From the NCBI RefSeq assembly GCF_022012295.1, contig NZ_JAKLTN010000001.1, positions 1,612,001 through 1,676,000 on the forward strand: a DNA stretch of 64,000 bases, read 5' to 3'. Under the pieces are notes generated by a model, which did not search any database, was not told the origin of the DNA, and was given only the letters and a program-made list of their open reading frames with translations. The stretch comes from Dechloromonas hankyongensis (GTDB lineage: Bacteria; Pseudomonadota; Gammaproteobacteria; Burkholderiales; Rhodocyclaceae). This document shows positions 35,679 through 46,567 of the stretch, in pieces. Position 1 is the first letter of the stretch, and every line of letters begins with the position of its first letter. The translations under genes and the position numbers were made by a program.

Positions 35679-35701
35679 GGCAATCTCCTTGCTGTTTCCG
35701 T

Positions 35702-35717
35702 AGCAAGGGTGGTGCCA
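35702..35717 (-). promoter_or_regulatory. Sigma-54 promoter of the nifV operon
   Basis: On the minus strand TGGCACCACCCTTGCT, a full consensus -24/-12 promoter, ends 23 bases before the nifV ATG. The transcript would start near 35690. Confidence 0.93.
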
Positions 35718-35778
35718 GACTTCAAGTTATTGAATTGTTGTGTGTTTTTGTTGGCGTGTCCGGCTGTTGTCGGAGGCG

Positions 35779-35794
35779 TGTCGCGAATGCGACA
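35779..35794. promoter_or_regulatory. NifA upstream activator box
   Basis: TGTCGCGAATGCGACA fits TGT-N10-ACA exactly and is centred about 96 bases before the predicted start of transcription, the usual place for NifA. Confidence 0.88.
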
Positions 35795-35807
35795 AGGATA
35801 GAGCGGC

Positions 35808-37205
35808 TCAGATCGCCGCTTGGCTCGTCGCTGTGGCCGACTTGGGCAGCGCCACCGAAAACACCGTCGCCGTCGCGTCCGAAGTCACCGAAATCCGCCC
35901 CTGGTGGGCGAGGACGATGGAGCGGGTGATGGCCAGGCCGAGACCGGTGCCTTCGCTCGATTGGTCGAGCTTGCCGAAGCGGTCGAAAATCCGCTCCATG
36001 GCCTCGGGGGCGATCGGCCGTCCGGTGTTGGCCACCGCCACCACGGCCATGCCGCCCTCGTCGTGCAGGCTGACGGTCACCCAACCGCCGGCCGGCGTGT
36101 GGTGGATGGCATTGACCAGCAGGTTGCCGATGGCGCGCTCCAGCATCAGGCGGTCGCCCTCGGCGGCGAGGCGGGCGCCGCTCAGATGCACGGCGACGTT
36201 GTCGGCGAGCAGGCCGTAGTACTCGAGCAGCCGTTCACACAGGGCGTGCAGGTCGAGCCGTTCGCGGTGCGGCACGATCAGCCCGTGGTCGGCTTTGGCG
36301 AGGAATAGCATGTCGGCGATGATCCGCGTCAGCCGGTCGTATTCCTCGAGGTTGGAAGCGAGCAGTTCGCGGTATTCGTCGGCACTGCGCGAGCGGTTCA
36401 GCGAAACCTCGGTCTGCATGCGCAGGCTGTGGATGGGGGTGCGCAGTTCGTGCGCCAGGTCGGCGGAGAAGTCGGACAGGCGGGCGAAGGACTCCTCCAG
36501 GCGGCCCAGCATGTCGTTGAAGGCACCGACTAGCTCGGCCAGTTCCGGCGGCACGTCCTGCTGTGGCATGCGCTCGGCCAGGCGGCCGGCGGAAATGCGG
36601 CCGGCGGCCTGGGCGATGGCGCGCACCGGGCGCATGCTGTGGCGGACGATGAGCATGCCGACGACCACCGTCAGCACGGCGGCGGCGAGCACGGCCCACC
36701 AGAAGTCACGCTGCAGCTGGTCGAGAAAATCGGTGTGGTGGTGGATGTCGCGGGCGACGACTACGCGCACCGCTTCGCCCCAGCCGGTTTGCTCGTTGCC
36801 GGCCACGGCACGGTAGTCCATGCCGTCCTCGCGCAGCCGGGTCGGTTGCTCGCCAACCCCGGCCGAGGCGGCGGCCAGCGAGGCGGCCAGGCCCTCTTCC
36901 GGCCAGCGGAAAAGCGCGCCGGAAGAGCCATCGACGGCGACGATGATGCCGTGTTCGCCGACCAGCGCGTCGCTCAGGCGGTTGGCGAAGGCGGCCGGCG
37001 ATTCGGCCTGGCTGCCGATGTGGCGGGCCAGCGCCAGCTTGCCGAGCAGTTCGTGGGCATCGAGCTCAGCCATGTGCTGGTCGGTCGACCGGCTCAGGTA
37101 GATGCCCAGCGTGGCGAAAACGAGGATGGCGAGCAGTGCGAAGGCCAGCGCCAGGCGCAGGGTGATCGAGTGCCGCCAGTTGCTGACAGTCAGCGCCACG
37201 CTCAA
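35808..37205 (-). CDS. cusS: Heavy-metal-type sensor histidine kinase (CusS/CopS-like)
   Basis: About 465 residues. No ATG is well placed; TTG at 37205 (GGA six bases before) or GTG at 37199 overlaps or follows the stop of the regulator gene. Two membrane helices (about 15-37 and 170-190) flank a periplasmic sensor domain with a run HHH near its end. HAMP follows, then the phosphorylation motif [17 protein letters not shown] and an ATPase domain with [20 protein letters not shown]. The family (CusS/CopS/SilS) senses Cu, Ag or Cd outside the inner membrane. The cus operon at 56-63 kb is a plausible target. Confidence 0.88.
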   Translation of the reverse strand: MSVALTVSNWRHSITLRLALAFALLAILVFATLGIYLSRSTDQHMAELDAHELLGKLALARHIGSQAESPAAFANRLSDALVGEHGIIVAVDGSSGALFRWPEEGLAASLAAASAGVGEQPTRLREDGMDYRAVAGNEQTGWGEAVRVVVARDIHHHTDFLDQLQRDFWWAVLAAAVLTVVVGMLIVRHSMRPVRAIAQAAGRISAGRLAERMPQQDVPPELAELVGAFNDMLGRLEESFARLSDFSADLAHELRTPIHSLRMQTEVSLNRSRSADEYRELLASNLEEYDRLTRIIADMLFLAKADHGLIVPHRERLDLHALCERLLEYYGLLADNVAVHLSGARLAAEGDRLMLERAIGNLLVNAIHHTPAGGWVTVSLHDEGGMAVVAVANTGRPIAPEAMERIFDRFGKLDQSSEGTGLGLAITRSIVLAHQGRISVTSDATATVFSVALPKSATATSQAAI

Positions 37206-37873
37206 CGGATTTCCATCACGTAGCCCATACCGCGCAGGGTGTGGATCAGCTTGGGCGTGAAGTCGTCGTCGACCTTGGCGCGCAGGCGGCGGATGGCGAC
37301 CTCGACGACATTGGTGTCGGAGTCGAAATTCATGTCCCACACCTGCGAGGCGATGAAGCTGCGCGACAGCACCTCGCCCTGCCGGCGCAGGAAGAGTTCG
37401 AGCAGGGCGAATTCCTTGGCGGTCAGGTCGATGCGCTGGCCGGCGCGGGTGGCGCGGCGTTTCAGTACATCCAGTTCGAGATCGGCGACGCTCAGGGCAT
37501 CCGCTTCCTTGGCCCGGCCGCGGCGGAGCAGGGTGCGCACGCGGGCGAGCAGTTCCGAGAAGGCGAAAGGCTTGACCAGGTAATCGTCGGCGCCCAGTTC
37601 CAGCCCCTTGACCCGGTCCTCCACCTGGTCGCGGGCGGTCAGGAAGAGCACCGGCAGGTCGCGGCCGGCGGCGCGCAGGGTTTTCAGCACCTGCCAGCCG
37701 TCGAGGCCGGGCAGATTGACGTCGAGGATCAGCAGGTCATAGTCGCCGGCCAGCCCTTCGTGCATGCCGTCCAGCCCGTTGCGCACCAGATCGGCCGGAA
37801 ACCCGGCCTCGCCCAGCCCCTGCTTGAGATAGTCGCCGGTCTTGGTTTCGTCTTCGACGATGAGAATCTTCAT
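37202..37873 (-). CDS. cusR: Heavy-metal response regulator (CusR/CopR-like)
   Basis: 223 residues: receiver domain with acidic pocket (VEDETKT), phospho-acceptor Asp in [14 protein letters not shown], Lys in [15 protein letters not shown]; then an OmpR-type winged helix ([37 protein letters not shown]). The sequence style is that of CusR/CopR/SilR. It is followed by the kinase gene with an overlap. Such regulators bind palindromes like the TTACAAATTTGTAA found before cusF. Confidence 0.92.
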   Translation of the reverse strand: MKILIVEDETKTGDYLKQGLGEAGFPADLVRNGLDGMHEGLAGDYDLLILDVNLPGLDGWQVLKTLRAAGRDLPVLFLTARDQVEDRVKGLELGADDYLVKPFAFSELLARVRTLLRRGRAKEADALSVADLELDVLKRRATRAGQRIDLTAKEFALLELFLRRQGEVLSRSFIASQVWDMNFDSDTNVVEVAIRRLRAKVDDDFTPKLIHTLRGMGYVMEIR

Positions 37874-38106
37874 GCCGGTATTGTGCCCGAGATGCCGGCG
37901 GCTTGTCTGGCGGGGCGGGGGCGCATGGGTGTTTGCTTTTGCGAGTTGGATGGTTCAAGTCCGACCCAAACCCCGCCATTCGTGCTTACCCAAATAAAAT
38001 GGGGCTCACAGACCGCTGTGCGTTGTCTGTACCCCCCGGTTGAACTGGTGCGATGAATTCATCCAGAAATTACGGGCCTGATCAGATAATCCATAGAATT
38101 TCCATC

Positions 38107-38139
38107 AAGCAAAAAATAAAAACCCCGCCGAAACGGGGT
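38107..38139 (-). terminator. Rho-independent terminator of the PEP-CTERM gene
   Basis: Read on the minus strand: ACCCCG (38139-38134), six-base loop, CGGGGT (38127-38122), then a T-rich run to 38107. It lies 19 bases after the stop. Confidence 0.85.
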
Positions 38140-38157
38140 GGCCGACAGGGACTCAAG

Positions 38158-39156
38158 TCAAGCCTTGCGACGACGTGACGTTGCAAAGCCTAAAAATCCA
38201 AGGCCGATAAGTACAATTGTTCCGGGTTCGGGCACGGTGCCGCAGTTATTTCCACATTCCGATCCGGCGCCGATGAGAGGAGCAACATCATCAATGAAAC
38301 TATTGACAAATATTGAGCCGAACCAGTCCGGGTGCGTAATGTCGTGTGACTGGGTGTAGTCAATCAGCGTCAGGCTGCCACAACCAGCGACAAGGGCAAT
38401 TCCGGAACCGTTGAGTGCTCCTTGGTCAAAATCGCAGATAAATGAAGTATCGCTTGTCGTCAGCCCGCTCCCATCCAACGCACTCATTGTGCCTGTACGT
38501 CCAGCACCGAACATCGTGATCAGGTTGGTGAACGGATCGAAAATCAAACCATGGGCCGGCAGGACGGAGGAATACAGTCGTGTGGTTACCCCGGTAGAAA
38601 GATCGATCGTTCCGAGATTCCCGCCACCATTCGGACTCCCGTTAACGTAGAAGACTGCACCGTTCAGTCCAAATGCAATTTGCGTAACACCGGAATCCCC
38701 ACCTGTAATCGTAGTCGATGTACTACCGGTGCCGACCGGAACGGCAACGGTATTTAGTCGCCCTCCAAAATCACTCGTGTAGACTTTGTTCCCGTTTGGG
38801 TCCAAGGTGAGGTGAAAGCTTGGCGCGCCCGTGTTTTGAGTATTGACCACCGAGCCCGTATTTTTATTTACCTCATAAACATTACCTGAGCCCTGGCCTC
38901 CGACCAGCAGGTTTCCGTTTGAGCCGAAGATAATGCCGTCCGCTCCATTGGTTGACGCGATATTTGTATTGTTATTAAGGCTATAGGCGTTGGTTACGGT
39001 GTCATATCCGAAACCGATGCTCCAGACATTTTGGCCTCCATTGTAGGTGGTGTAGTAAAGCGATCCGGTATAGAGCGTCGCATGCGAACTTGTCATCCCC
39101 ACGACAAGCGCCACCAGAAAAGTGCTACGAATCGCCAAGGTAAAGGGCTTTTTCAT
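38158..39156 (-). CDS. PEP-CTERM sorted surface/secreted protein
   Basis: 332 residues from the ATG at 39156 (GGAGG five bases before). A signal peptide is followed by a chain rich in Gly, Asn, Thr and Ser with repeats such as GSGNVYEVNKNTG and FGLNGAVFYVNGSPN, which suggest a beta-propeller. The end is a textbook PEP-CTERM tail: VPEPGTIVLIGLGFLGFATS then RRRKA. Such proteins are cut and exported by an exosortase with exopolysaccharide production; no exosortase gene lies in the window. The base composition is lower in GC than that of the neighbours, with many A/T third positions, hinting at recent acquisition. Confidence 0.9.
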   Translation of the reverse strand: MKKPFTLAIRSTFLVALVVGMTSSHATLYTGSLYYTTYNGGQNVWSIGFGYDTVTNAYSLNNNTNIASTNGADGIIFGSNGNLLVGGQGSGNVYEVNKNTGSVVNTQNTGAPSFHLTLDPNGNKVYTSDFGGRLNTVAVPVGTGSTSTTITGGDSGVTQIAFGLNGAVFYVNGSPNGGGNLGTIDLSTGVTTRLYSSVLPAHGLIFDPFTNLITMFGAGRTGTMSALDGSGLTTSDTSFICDFDQGALNGSGIALVAGCGSLTLIDYTQSHDITHPDWFGSIFVNSFIDDVAPLIGAGSECGNNCGTVPEPGTIVLIGLGFLGFATSRRRKA

Positions 39157-39405
39157 AACATCCTCCAATCCTGCTGTGCATTGCCAATCAATGCGGGGCT
39201 AAAAAAGCAATTGCTAGGCCAGTGGTGTTATTTATAAATAAATCAATTTCTTATTTTTGAATCGCCTTGCAGCTGATATGGCTATGTAAATATTTTCGAC
39301 ATTAATCGCATGGATAACGATATTGGAACGGTAGGGGTAGGCCATGATTCTGGCCTCCGGTATCCGCGAAGCTGCAAGCTATGAGATCAGCTTCCGGGCT
39401 TCCCA

Positions 39406-40026
39406 TCAAAACTTCTGCGTATATTCAACAATATACGCATCGCTGACATGCTGCCCGGTGTGCGCATTCCAGCTGCGTGCCCAGCGAAACTCCAGTTCGC
39501 TGCGCTCGCTCAGGTCAAAGCTCGGCCCGATGCGGAATTTGTGCAGGTCGTGCTCCTTGCTGGCATCGATGCCATGCACGAAGCGGTAGCCGACCATCAT
39601 TTCGACATGCCGGAAGGCGTACTTGAAGCTGGGTTCGACGTAGTAATAGAAAAAACTCTCGTCACCTTGAGTGCTGTGCCCAAGCAGTCCGCGCAGCACG
39701 ATCTTGGCGTCGTCGGTGAGCGGAAACTCGTGGCGGATGCGTACGCCCGCCTTGCGTTCCCTCGAGTGCTCGCCGCTCTCCCGGTCGTACTCCTGGGCAC
39801 CTTCGAGCAGCAGTTCGACCATGCTGATCCACGGGTTGTCCAGCTTGAGGCCGGGCACCAGGGTGATGCCCCGGCTTTGCCAGGCGTTGCCGGCGCCGTT
39901 TTCCAGTTCGTACTCGATGCCGAATTTGGCCTTGCCTTCGTCGAACCAGTCGGCAGCAGCGATACCGGGCGACAGCGCCAGTGCCAGGCAGAGCGCCATG
40001 GAAAAGCGATCACGCAGCGACAACAT
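39406..40026 (-). CDS. Outer-membrane beta-barrel-like protein
   Basis: 206 residues with a signal peptide ending GIAAA and an aromatic C-terminus (EYTQKF), typical of outer-membrane barrels. Alternating strands are seen, for example FFYYYVEPSFKYAFRHVEMM and SELEFRWARSWNAH. It follows the response regulator by 19 bases, so kinase, regulator and barrel probably form one operon. It faces away from the TonB receptor gene. A porin or receptor accessory role is likely, with unknown substrate. Ribosome site GGGAGAGA. Confidence 0.7.
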   Translation of the reverse strand: MLSLRDRFSMALCLALALSPGIAAADWFDEGKAKFGIEYELENGAGNAWQSRGITLVPGLKLDNPWISMVELLLEGAQEYDRESGEHSRERKAGVRIRHEFPLTDDAKIVLRGLLGHSTQGDESFFYYYVEPSFKYAFRHVEMMVGYRFVHGIDASKEHDLHKFRIGPSFDLSERSELEFRWARSWNAHTGQHVSDAYIVEYTQKF

Positions 40027-40045
40027 TAAATCTCTCCCGGGCCGC

Positions 40046-40693
40046 TCAGGCCAGCGCGCCGGCGCCGAATTCGACCATACCGAGGCGGGCGGCCAGGTGC
40101 ATGAGCTTGAAATCGTTGTCGGCGTCGAGCTTCTGGCGGATCAGCGTCAGGTAGTTCAGAACGGTCTTCGGGCTCAGGTGCATCGAAGTGGCGATCTCCT
40201 GGGCCGACTCGCCATGCACGAGCAGGCGAAGGACTTCGAACTCGCGCGGGGTGAGGTTGTGCAGGACGGGATTGCCTGTCGTCGCATCGTTCCCGACCAG
40301 ATGCGCGATGTCGCTGGAGAACACGCGTTCGCCGGCGACGACCCGGCGGATGCCGGCGATCACTTCTTCCGGTTCGCTGTGCTTGGTGAGGTAGCCGTGC
40401 GCGCCGCTCTTCAGCGCCTGGGTGATGTGGCCGGCGCTGTCGTGCATGGACAGCACGAGGACGCGCAAGTCGGGCTGGCGGGACAGGATGCTGCGTATCG
40501 CTTCCAGGCCGCTGCTGCCTTTCAGGCTCAGATCGACGAGCGCCACATCCGGCTGCGTTTTCTGCACCAGGGCATTGGCTTCGCTGGCATTGGCCGCTTC
40601 GCCGACCACTTCGAAATCGGGTTCGGCCGACAGCAGGCGCCGGTAGCCGGTGCGCACGACGGCGTGGTCGTCGATCAGGATGATGCGGATCAT
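40046..40693 (-). CDS. NarL/LuxR-type response regulator
   Basis: 215 residues from the ATG at 40693, overlapping the kinase stop (ATGA). The receiver has LIDDHAVVRTGYRRLL, phospho-Asp in DVALVDLSLKGSSGLEA and Lys in GYLTKHSEPEEV. A LuxR HTH follows (LTPREFEVLRLLVHGESAQEIATSMHLSPKTVLNYL). Partner of the kinase upstream. It may control the barrel gene after it and the TonB receptor across the divergent gap. Confidence 0.92.
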   Translation of the reverse strand: MIRIILIDDHAVVRTGYRRLLSAEPDFEVVGEAANASEANALVQKTQPDVALVDLSLKGSSGLEAIRSILSRQPDLRVLVLSMHDSAGHITQALKSGAHGYLTKHSEPEEVIAGIRRVVAGERVFSSDIAHLVGNDATTGNPVLHNLTPREFEVLRLLVHGESAQEIATSMHLSPKTVLNYLTLIRQKLDADNDFKLMHLAARLGMVEFGAGALA

Positions 40694-41994
40694 GCGTAGG
40701 CCTCCATCGGCAAAGACAGGTCGTTGCCGACCTGGGCCAGCGGCAGCCAGGCGCTCAGGTACAGCCCGCCGCCGGCATTCGGTTCCAGCTGCAGCTTGCC
40801 GCCGACCATGTCCAGGCGTTCGGCGATGCCGAGCAGTCCTCTGCGCCGCTTGGGGCCGTCCTGCGGCAAGCCGTGGCCGTCGTCGCTGATCGCCAGGCGT
40901 ACCCATTCCCCGTCGCGCACGGCGCTCACCCGGCAAACGCTGGCGCCGCTATGGCGAACGACGTTGGTGAGCGCTTCCTGTGCGATGCGGTAGATGGTCA
41001 GGGCAACTTCCTCATCGACATCCGGAAACGGCGCCGGGAGGTCGAGTTCGAAGGTGATGCCGGTTTCCCGGCTGCGCCAGCCGTCGATCAGGTCGCGTAG
41101 GGTCGAGGCTAGCCCGCTGGCGTCGAGGCCGTGCGGGCGCAGCGATTTGAGCAGCGCCCGCAGTTGGGCGCCGCTGGTCCGGATGTCGCGGCGCAGGTCG
41201 TTGGCGCATTCGGTCACGGCCTCCGGAGCCAGTTGCTGGGCATTGCGGGCGAGATGGGCGGCGGTGGCGTTGAGCGAGGTCAGGGTCTGGCCCATCTCGT
41301 CGTGCAGTTCGCGGGCCAGGGCCCGGCGTTCGTTTTCCTGGACCGAAATCAGCTGCTGGGCGAGGGCATGCTGGGCGGCTCGCGCTTCGCCCAGGGCGTC
41401 GGCCAGGTAGTCGATGGCATCGGCGACACGGCGGAATTCGCGCAGCGCGAAGCCCGGCAGCACCGGCCGCTTTTCGCTGCGGGCGAGGCCGTGCAAGGCG
41501 TCCTCCAGGGCACGGACCGGGCTGAGCGCACGGTCGGCCGACCACCAGACGACCAGCAGGGTTGCTCCAGAAAAGAGCAGCAGGGTGATCAAAATTCGAG
41601 CGGTGTCGCCGAGCCGCTCCTCGATTTCCGAGTTGGGATTGGCGGCGATGTACAGCGTCTGGCCGCCGATGCGGATCTCCTGTTCATCCGGCACTTCGCT
41701 GCTGTGGCCCAGCCAGTCGAGCAGCAAATGGGATTTCCGCTCGGCCGGGGCCTGCTCCGGGGTGCGGATGGTCAAATGGCGGATTCCCGCTTCGGACAGG
41801 CGTTCGGCCAGCTCGGAAGGGTCGCGCAGCGCGGCGTTCTCGGCGGCCAGCAGGACGCCGACCAGGCGGGTCGAGGCGCCGACCTCGGAGGCGATATCCG
41901 CGCGCAGCGAGTAAAGCTGAATGATGACGGCAATCGCCATCAGGCTTGCCAACAGCAGGCTCAGCGAGCCGATCAGCCGACGACGCAGGTCCAT
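40690..41994 (-). CDS. NarX-like (HisKA_3) sensor histidine kinase
   Basis: 434 residues. Two membrane helices (about 8-28 and 133-152) enclose a periplasmic domain of about 100 residues. A HAMP-type linker follows, then HisKA_3 with the phospho-His in [21 protein letters not shown], and a HATPase domain ([36 protein letters not shown]). The sensor part has no clear known family. It pairs with the NarL-type regulator, and the locus also holds a TonB receptor, so the signal may be the receptor's ligand. Confidence 0.9.
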   Translation of the reverse strand: MDLRRRLIGSLSLLLASLMAIAVIIQLYSLRADIASEVGASTRLVGVLLAAENAALRDPSELAERLSEAGIRHLTIRTPEQAPAERKSHLLLDWLGHSSEVPDEQEIRIGGQTLYIAANPNSEIEERLGDTARILITLLLFSGATLLVVWWSADRALSPVRALEDALHGLARSEKRPVLPGFALREFRRVADAIDYLADALGEARAAQHALAQQLISVQENERRALARELHDEMGQTLTSLNATAAHLARNAQQLAPEAVTECANDLRRDIRTSGAQLRALLKSLRPHGLDASGLASTLRDLIDGWRSRETGITFELDLPAPFPDVDEEVALTIYRIAQEALTNVVRHSGASVCRVSAVRDGEWVRLAISDDGHGLPQDGPKRRRGLLGIAERLDMVGGKLQLEPNAGGGLYLSAWLPLAQVGNDLSLPMEAYA

Positions 41995-42079
41995 GGTCCC
42001 CTCTTTGTCTTTTTTGTCCGATGCTCATCTGCAGCTTTCGTACCAGCCCGATTTCGCTGGATGGCAGCGAATTCACGTC

Positions 42080-42092
42080 GGGAAAAATTCCC
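42080..42092. promoter_or_regulatory. GGGAA-AAA-TTCCC palindrome between kinase and TonB receptor
   Basis: A 5-bp perfect inverted repeat with a 3-base centre, in the 189-base divergent gap. A candidate binding site for the adjacent NarL-type regulator, by position only. Confidence 0.3.
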
Positions 42093-42183
42093 TATTGCCG
42101 ACCCGCCGGGACCGGGATACTCGCCGCCATTCCGACCGGGCTGGCTGTCGTCCGGTCGATCCGAAAATATCAGGAGACAACAG

Positions 42184-44721
42184 GTGGCAAAGCAGACTTT
42201 CCCGGGGGCAGTACGAAAAGAGCCCAATCTACGCCAAGCGGCCATCGCCGTCATCGTCGGCGCGCTGTTCCAGGCGCCCCATGCCGGGGCCGAGCAGGCC
42301 GTCGCCCTGCCGACGGTCGAAGTGATCGGGACGACGCCCCTGCCGGGCAGCAGCCTGGCCAAGGAGCAGATTCCTTCCAACGTCCAGTCGCTGGGCACGG
42401 CCGCCATCCAGGACCCGACCAGCGCCAACCTGCCGGATCTGATGAATCGCCGGCTGGGGGGCGTCTTCGTCAATGAAATGCAGGGCAACCCCTATCAGCC
42501 GGACGTCAACTATCGCGGCTTCACCGCCTCGCCGCTGCTCGGCACGCCGCAAGGGCTTTCCGTGTACATGGACGGCGTGCGCCTGAACCAGCCGTTTGGC
42601 GACGTGGTCAGCTGGGACCTCATTCCGCGCTCGGCCATCGCCTCGACGACGCTGATGCCCGGCTCCAACCCGCTGTTCGGGCTGAATACCCTGGGCGGTG
42701 CCCTGGCGATCCAGACCAAGGACGGCTACAGCAACCCGGGCAGCGCCGTGCAGGCGCTCTACGGCAGCCATAACCGGCAGGCGCTGGAAGTCGAGCATGG
42801 CGGCCACAACGACCAGGGGCTGCACTGGTTCGTCACCGGCAACGCCTTCAAGGAGGACGGCTGGCGCGACGATTCGCCGAGCCGCGTCGGCCAGTTGTTC
42901 GGCAAGCTGGGCTGGATGGACGCCAAGACCGATATCTCGCTGACCGCCGCGCTGGCCGAAACCAAGCTGACCGGCAACGGCTTGCAGGAAGGGCGCCTGC
43001 TCGGCCGCGATTACGGCAGCGTCTACACCAAGCCGGACGAGACGCGGAATCGCTCGCTGTTCCTGAATGTGGCCGCCAAGCACAGCGTCAATGACAACGT
43101 ACTCGTTTCCGGCAATACCTATTACCGGAAGATCAGGACGTCGACGCTGAACGGCGACATCAACGAAGACTCGCTCGACCAGAACACCTATCTGCGCAAC
43201 GCCGGCCCCAACGGCAATCCGAACCGCACCTGGCTGACCAATAACGGCTACGCGGGGCAGTTCCCGCTCTTTGCGGAAAACGCGGCCAATACCCCCTTCC
43301 CGAAGTGGGCCTGTATCGCCCAGGCCGGGCTCAACGACGAACCCGCCGAGAAATGTAACGGCCTGATCAACCGCACCGAAACCACCCAGGAAAACTACGG
43401 CTGGAGCGGCCAGTTCACGGTCTTCGGCAAGCTCGCCGGCCTGAAGAACCAATTCACCGGCGGCGCCGGCTACGATGCCAGCCGCATGCATTTCAAGCAG
43501 ACCACCCAGCTCGGCTATCTCAATCCCGACCGCAGCATCACCGGCATCAATGCCTTTGGCGACGGCGTCACCGGCGGCAACGTGGACGGCGAGCCCTACG
43601 ACAACCGGGTCGATCTGAAGGGGACGAGCCACACCTGGAGCCTGTACGCCACCGATACCCTCAGCGTCCGGGATCTGCTGCACGTGACGCTGTCCGGGCG
43701 TTACAACATGACCGTGGTGCACAACCGTGACGCCATTACGCCGGGCGGCGGCAGCGGCTCGCTGGATGGCGATCACCGCTTCAGCCGCTTCAATCCGGCG
43801 GTCGGCGTAGCGCTGACCCCGAGCCCGGCGCTCAATGTCTATGCCGGCTACAACGAAGGCAGCCGCACGCCGACGGCCATCGAACTCGGCTGCGCCGACC
43901 CGGCCAATCCGTGCAAGCTGCCCAATGCCATGGCCGGCGATCCGCCGCTCAAGCAGGTGGTGACCAAGACCTGGGAAGCCGGCCTGCGTGGCGCCATCGG
44001 CAACGCCAGCTACTGGAACGTCGGCGTCTTCCGCGCTGAAAACCACGACGACATCCTGTTCGTCGCCGACAACGCGGCCGGCTTCGGCTATTTCAAGAAC
44101 TTCGGCAAGACACGCCGCCAGGGCATCGAGTTGGGTGTCGATACGCAGATCGGCGATTTCACGCTGGCCACCAGCTACACCTATCTGGACGCCACCTTCC
44201 AGAGCAACGAAACGATCAATGCCGAGGCCAACAGCAGCGCCGACGCCAACGGCAACATCGCCATCCGGCCGGGCAGCCGCATGCCGCTGATCCCGCACCA
44301 TATCTTCAAGCTGCATGCCGATTGGCGGATCAGCCAAGCGTGGTCGGTCGGCATGGGGATGCTGGGCACTTCCGGCTCACTGGCCCGCGGCAACGAAAAC
44401 GGCCAGCACCAGGCCGACGGCAGCCATTACATCGGTTCCGGCAAGACCGCCGGCTACGCCATCTTCGATCTGAGCGGCAAGTACCGCGCGACGCAACGGC
44501 TGAGCTTCTTCGCCCAGGTGAACAACCTCTTCGACCGCAAGTACGCCACCGCGGCCCAGCTCGGTCCGACCGGCTTCGACGCCAACGGCAACTTCGTGGC
44601 CCGTCCGTTCAATCCGAACCTGGTGGGGGGCGGCGACAATTCGACGTTGTCGTCGACCTTCTATGCCCCCGGCGCGCCGCGCACCTTCTGGGCCGGCGTC
44701 CGCTACGAGTTCGGCAAGTAA
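42184..44721 (+). CDS. TonB-dependent outer-membrane receptor
   Basis: 845 residues from the GTG at 42184, which has AGGAG ten bases upstream; no ATG fits. The signal peptide ends APHAGA. The plug domain (about 45-190) has the TonB-box-like [15 protein letters not shown] and [21 protein letters not shown] barrel of about 650 residues follows, closing with [11 protein letters not shown]. It takes up a scarce ligand (metal complex, cofactor or organic compound) using TonB energy. The divergent kinase/regulator/barrel operon suggests its own regulation. It does not resemble a vitamin B12 or a clear siderophore receptor enough to name the ligand. Confidence 0.9.
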   Translation: MAKQTFPGAVRKEPNLRQAAIAVIVGALFQAPHAGAEQAVALPTVEVIGTTPLPGSSLAKEQIPSNVQSLGTAAIQDPTSANLPDLMNRRLGGVFVNEMQGNPYQPDVNYRGFTASPLLGTPQGLSVYMDGVRLNQPFGDVVSWDLIPRSAIASTTLMPGSNPLFGLNTLGGALAIQTKDGYSNPGSAVQALYGSHNRQALEVEHGGHNDQGLHWFVTGNAFKEDGWRDDSPSRVGQLFGKLGWMDAKTDISLTAALAETKLTGNGLQEGRLLGRDYGSVYTKPDETRNRSLFLNVAAKHSVNDNVLVSGNTYYRKIRTSTLNGDINEDSLDQNTYLRNAGPNGNPNRTWLTNNGYAGQFPLFAENAANTPFPKWACIAQAGLNDEPAEKCNGLINRTETTQENYGWSGQFTVFGKLAGLKNQFTGGAGYDASRMHFKQTTQLGYLNPDRSITGINAFGDGVTGGNVDGEPYDNRVDLKGTSHTWSLYATDTLSVRDLLHVTLSGRYNMTVVHNRDAITPGGGSGSLDGDHRFSRFNPAVGVALTPSPALNVYAGYNEGSRTPTAIELGCADPANPCKLPNAMAGDPPLKQVVTKTWEAGLRGAIGNASYWNVGVFRAENHDDILFVADNAAGFGYFKNFGKTRRQGIELGVDTQIGDFTLATSYTYLDATFQSNETINAEANSSADANGNIAIRPGSRMPLIPHHIFKLHADWRISQAWSVGMGMLGTSGSLARGNENGQHQADGSHYIGSGKTAGYAIFDLSGKYRATQRLSFFAQVNNLFDRKYATAAQLGPTGFDANGNFVARPFNPNLVGGGDNSTLSSTFYAPGAPRTFWAGVRYEFGK

Positions 44722-44737
44722 CCCCGCGTAGCGTTTC

Positions 44738-44763
44738 GGGCCGGCATCTTTCCCTGCCGGCCC
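44738..44763. terminator. Bidirectional hairpin between TonB receptor and chemoreceptor
   Basis: GGGCCGGCA (44738-44746), eight-base loop, TGCCGGCCC (44755-44763), a perfect 9-bp stem between convergent genes. There is no long T run on either side. Confidence 0.6.
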
Positions 44764-44773
44764 GCTGATTCGG

Positions 44774-46396
44774 TCAGATCGTGTATTGGGTGACCGACTT
44801 TTCCATCCGTTCAACCATGCTGTTCAGGTCATCCACCCGCGCCGTGGTCTGGCTGACCACCGACATGTTCTGATCGGTCATCGCGGAGACCTGTTCGACG
44901 CTCTGCGCCATGATGGTCATGGCCTGCTCCTGCTCCTTCGAGGAATGGGAAATGTCGTTCACCATCTCCATGGTGACGGCCATTTGGCTATTGATTTCGC
45001 GCAGGGCGTTTTGTGCGTTTTGCACCAGGGTGACGCCATTTTCGACCTGGGTGGCGCCGGTGCGCATGCTGTCGACCGCCTTGCCGGTTTCGTCCTGCAC
45101 GCCCTGGATCATGTGGCGGATTTCCTCGGTGGCCTTGGCAGTGCGTTCGGCCAGCTTGCGCACTTCATCGGCCACCACGGCGAAACCGCGCCCCGTCTCG
45201 CCGGCCCGTGCCGCCTCGATGGCGGCGTTGAGGGCGAGCAGATTGGTCTGGTCGGCAATGTCCTTGATGACGCCGGTGATCCGCGAAATCTCTTCGGACT
45301 GCTGTCCCAGGCGCTCGACCTGGGCGGCTGAGGTTTTGACCGTCTCGGCCAGGGAAAGAATGGTGGCGCAGGCTTCTTCGGACAGCTTCTCGCCGTCGGC
45401 CGACACATCGGCGGCGGCCTGGGCGGCGCTGCGCGTCGAATCCGCGCGGGTGGCGACTTCGCCGATCGAGACGGTGATTTCCTCGATGCCGGCGGCGGCG
45501 GTGGAGGTCGCATCGCTTTGCACGCGGGCCGATTGATTGACGTTGGCGATGCCCTGGCTGACTTCGTTCGAAATCAGGTGCACCTGGTGGGCCGTGTCGG
45601 CCATGCCCTGGATGGTGGCCTGGACCGACGAGACGAAACGGTCGATCTTGCGGATCAGGACGCCCAGTTCGTCCGGGCGGGAGAGGTCGAAGCGGAGTTT
45701 CAGATTGCCGCTGATCAGCAAGCGTTCGAGATAATCGCCGGCCTTGTCCAGGTCGCCGCGCAAGCGGGGTACAAAAAAGATCAGGAAGAACAGGCTCCAC
45801 AGGATGCCCAGCCCACCCGCGATCTGCAGGGCAATAGCGGGTAGCCAGGCGGAGGCGAGCACGCCCACGCTGAGCAGCAGGGCAAAAATGCCGAACAGCA
45901 TGGGCTGCAGGCCGAGGCCGGCAAACAGGGAGAAGGGCGAGGCATGCTTGGGAACCGCCCGGCCGTGGAAAATGCGTATTGACTTGTCGCCGCGCTTCAG
46001 GCGCTTATAGACCGCTTCGGAGGCGTTGATCTCGTCGCGGGTAGGGCAGGTGCGAACCGACTGATAGCCGACGATCTGGCCATTCTCGCGGACTGGCGAA
46101 GCATTGGCGACCACCCAGTAGAAGCCGCCATCCTTCCGCCGGTTCTTGACGATGCCGCGCCACGGCCGGCCCTGCTTCAGGTCGCGCCACATGTCTTCGA
46201 AGGCTTCCGCCGGCATGTCCGGGTGGCGCACCATGTTGTGCGGCTGGCCGAGCATCTCCTCGCGCGGATAACCGCTGATATTGGCGAAGGCTTCGTTTGC
46301 TTCGGTGATGTTGCCTTGCAGGTCGGTGCGGGAGTAGATGAACTGACCTTCGGGAAGCAGGGTTTCCTGCTGGGTTACCGGCTGGTTGTTGCGCAT
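44774..46396 (-). CDS. PAS-domain methyl-accepting chemotaxis protein (Aer-like)
   Basis: 540 residues from the ATG at 46396 ([20 protein letters not shown]). A PAS domain at about 20-125 ([37 protein letters not shown]) is followed by two hydrophobic helices (about 165-210), a HAMP-like region and an MCP signalling domain with the hairpin tip [32 protein letters not shown]. The arrangement is that of Aer-type energy or redox taxis receptors, with the sensor in the cytoplasm. No CheR-binding pentapeptide is seen at the end (VTQYTI). Confidence 0.92.
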   Translation of the reverse strand: MRNNQPVTQQETLLPEGQFIYSRTDLQGNITEANEAFANISGYPREEMLGQPHNMVRHPDMPAEAFEDMWRDLKQGRPWRGIVKNRRKDGGFYWVVANASPVRENGQIVGYQSVRTCPTRDEINASEAVYKRLKRGDKSIRIFHGRAVPKHASPFSLFAGLGLQPMLFGIFALLLSVGVLASAWLPAIALQIAGGLGILWSLFFLIFFVPRLRGDLDKAGDYLERLLISGNLKLRFDLSRPDELGVLIRKIDRFVSSVQATIQGMADTAHQVHLISNEVSQGIANVNQSARVQSDATSTAAAGIEEITVSIGEVATRADSTRSAAQAAADVSADGEKLSEEACATILSLAETVKTSAAQVERLGQQSEEISRITGVIKDIADQTNLLALNAAIEAARAGETGRGFAVVADEVRKLAERTAKATEEIRHMIQGVQDETGKAVDSMRTGATQVENGVTLVQNAQNALREINSQMAVTMEMVNDISHSSKEQEQAMTIMAQSVEQVSAMTDQNMSVVSQTTARVDDLNSMVERMEKSVTQYTI

Positions 46397-46567
46397 CGAG
46401 ATCTCTAAGTTGGCGTGGGGCAATATGCTCGCTGGGAGCACGGCTGTCGGATTTTTCTTACAATCTGCCCTCAGGGTAATTAAAACCAAAGCACTAGGCT
46501 ATTAGTTATAACCCGTAGTTTTTCCGCTGTAACAGCCTGAGAAATCGATAATCTTTATGACTCTGGA

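Noticed and set aside
41131..42183. Upstream extension of the TonB receptor frame as a giant fused protein
   Set aside because: The extension is antisense to the kinase gene; a GTG with AGGAG and a signal peptide marks the start at 42184.
42229..44337. A 702-codon minus-strand frame across the TonB receptor
   Set aside because: Antisense shadow without recognisable protein features.
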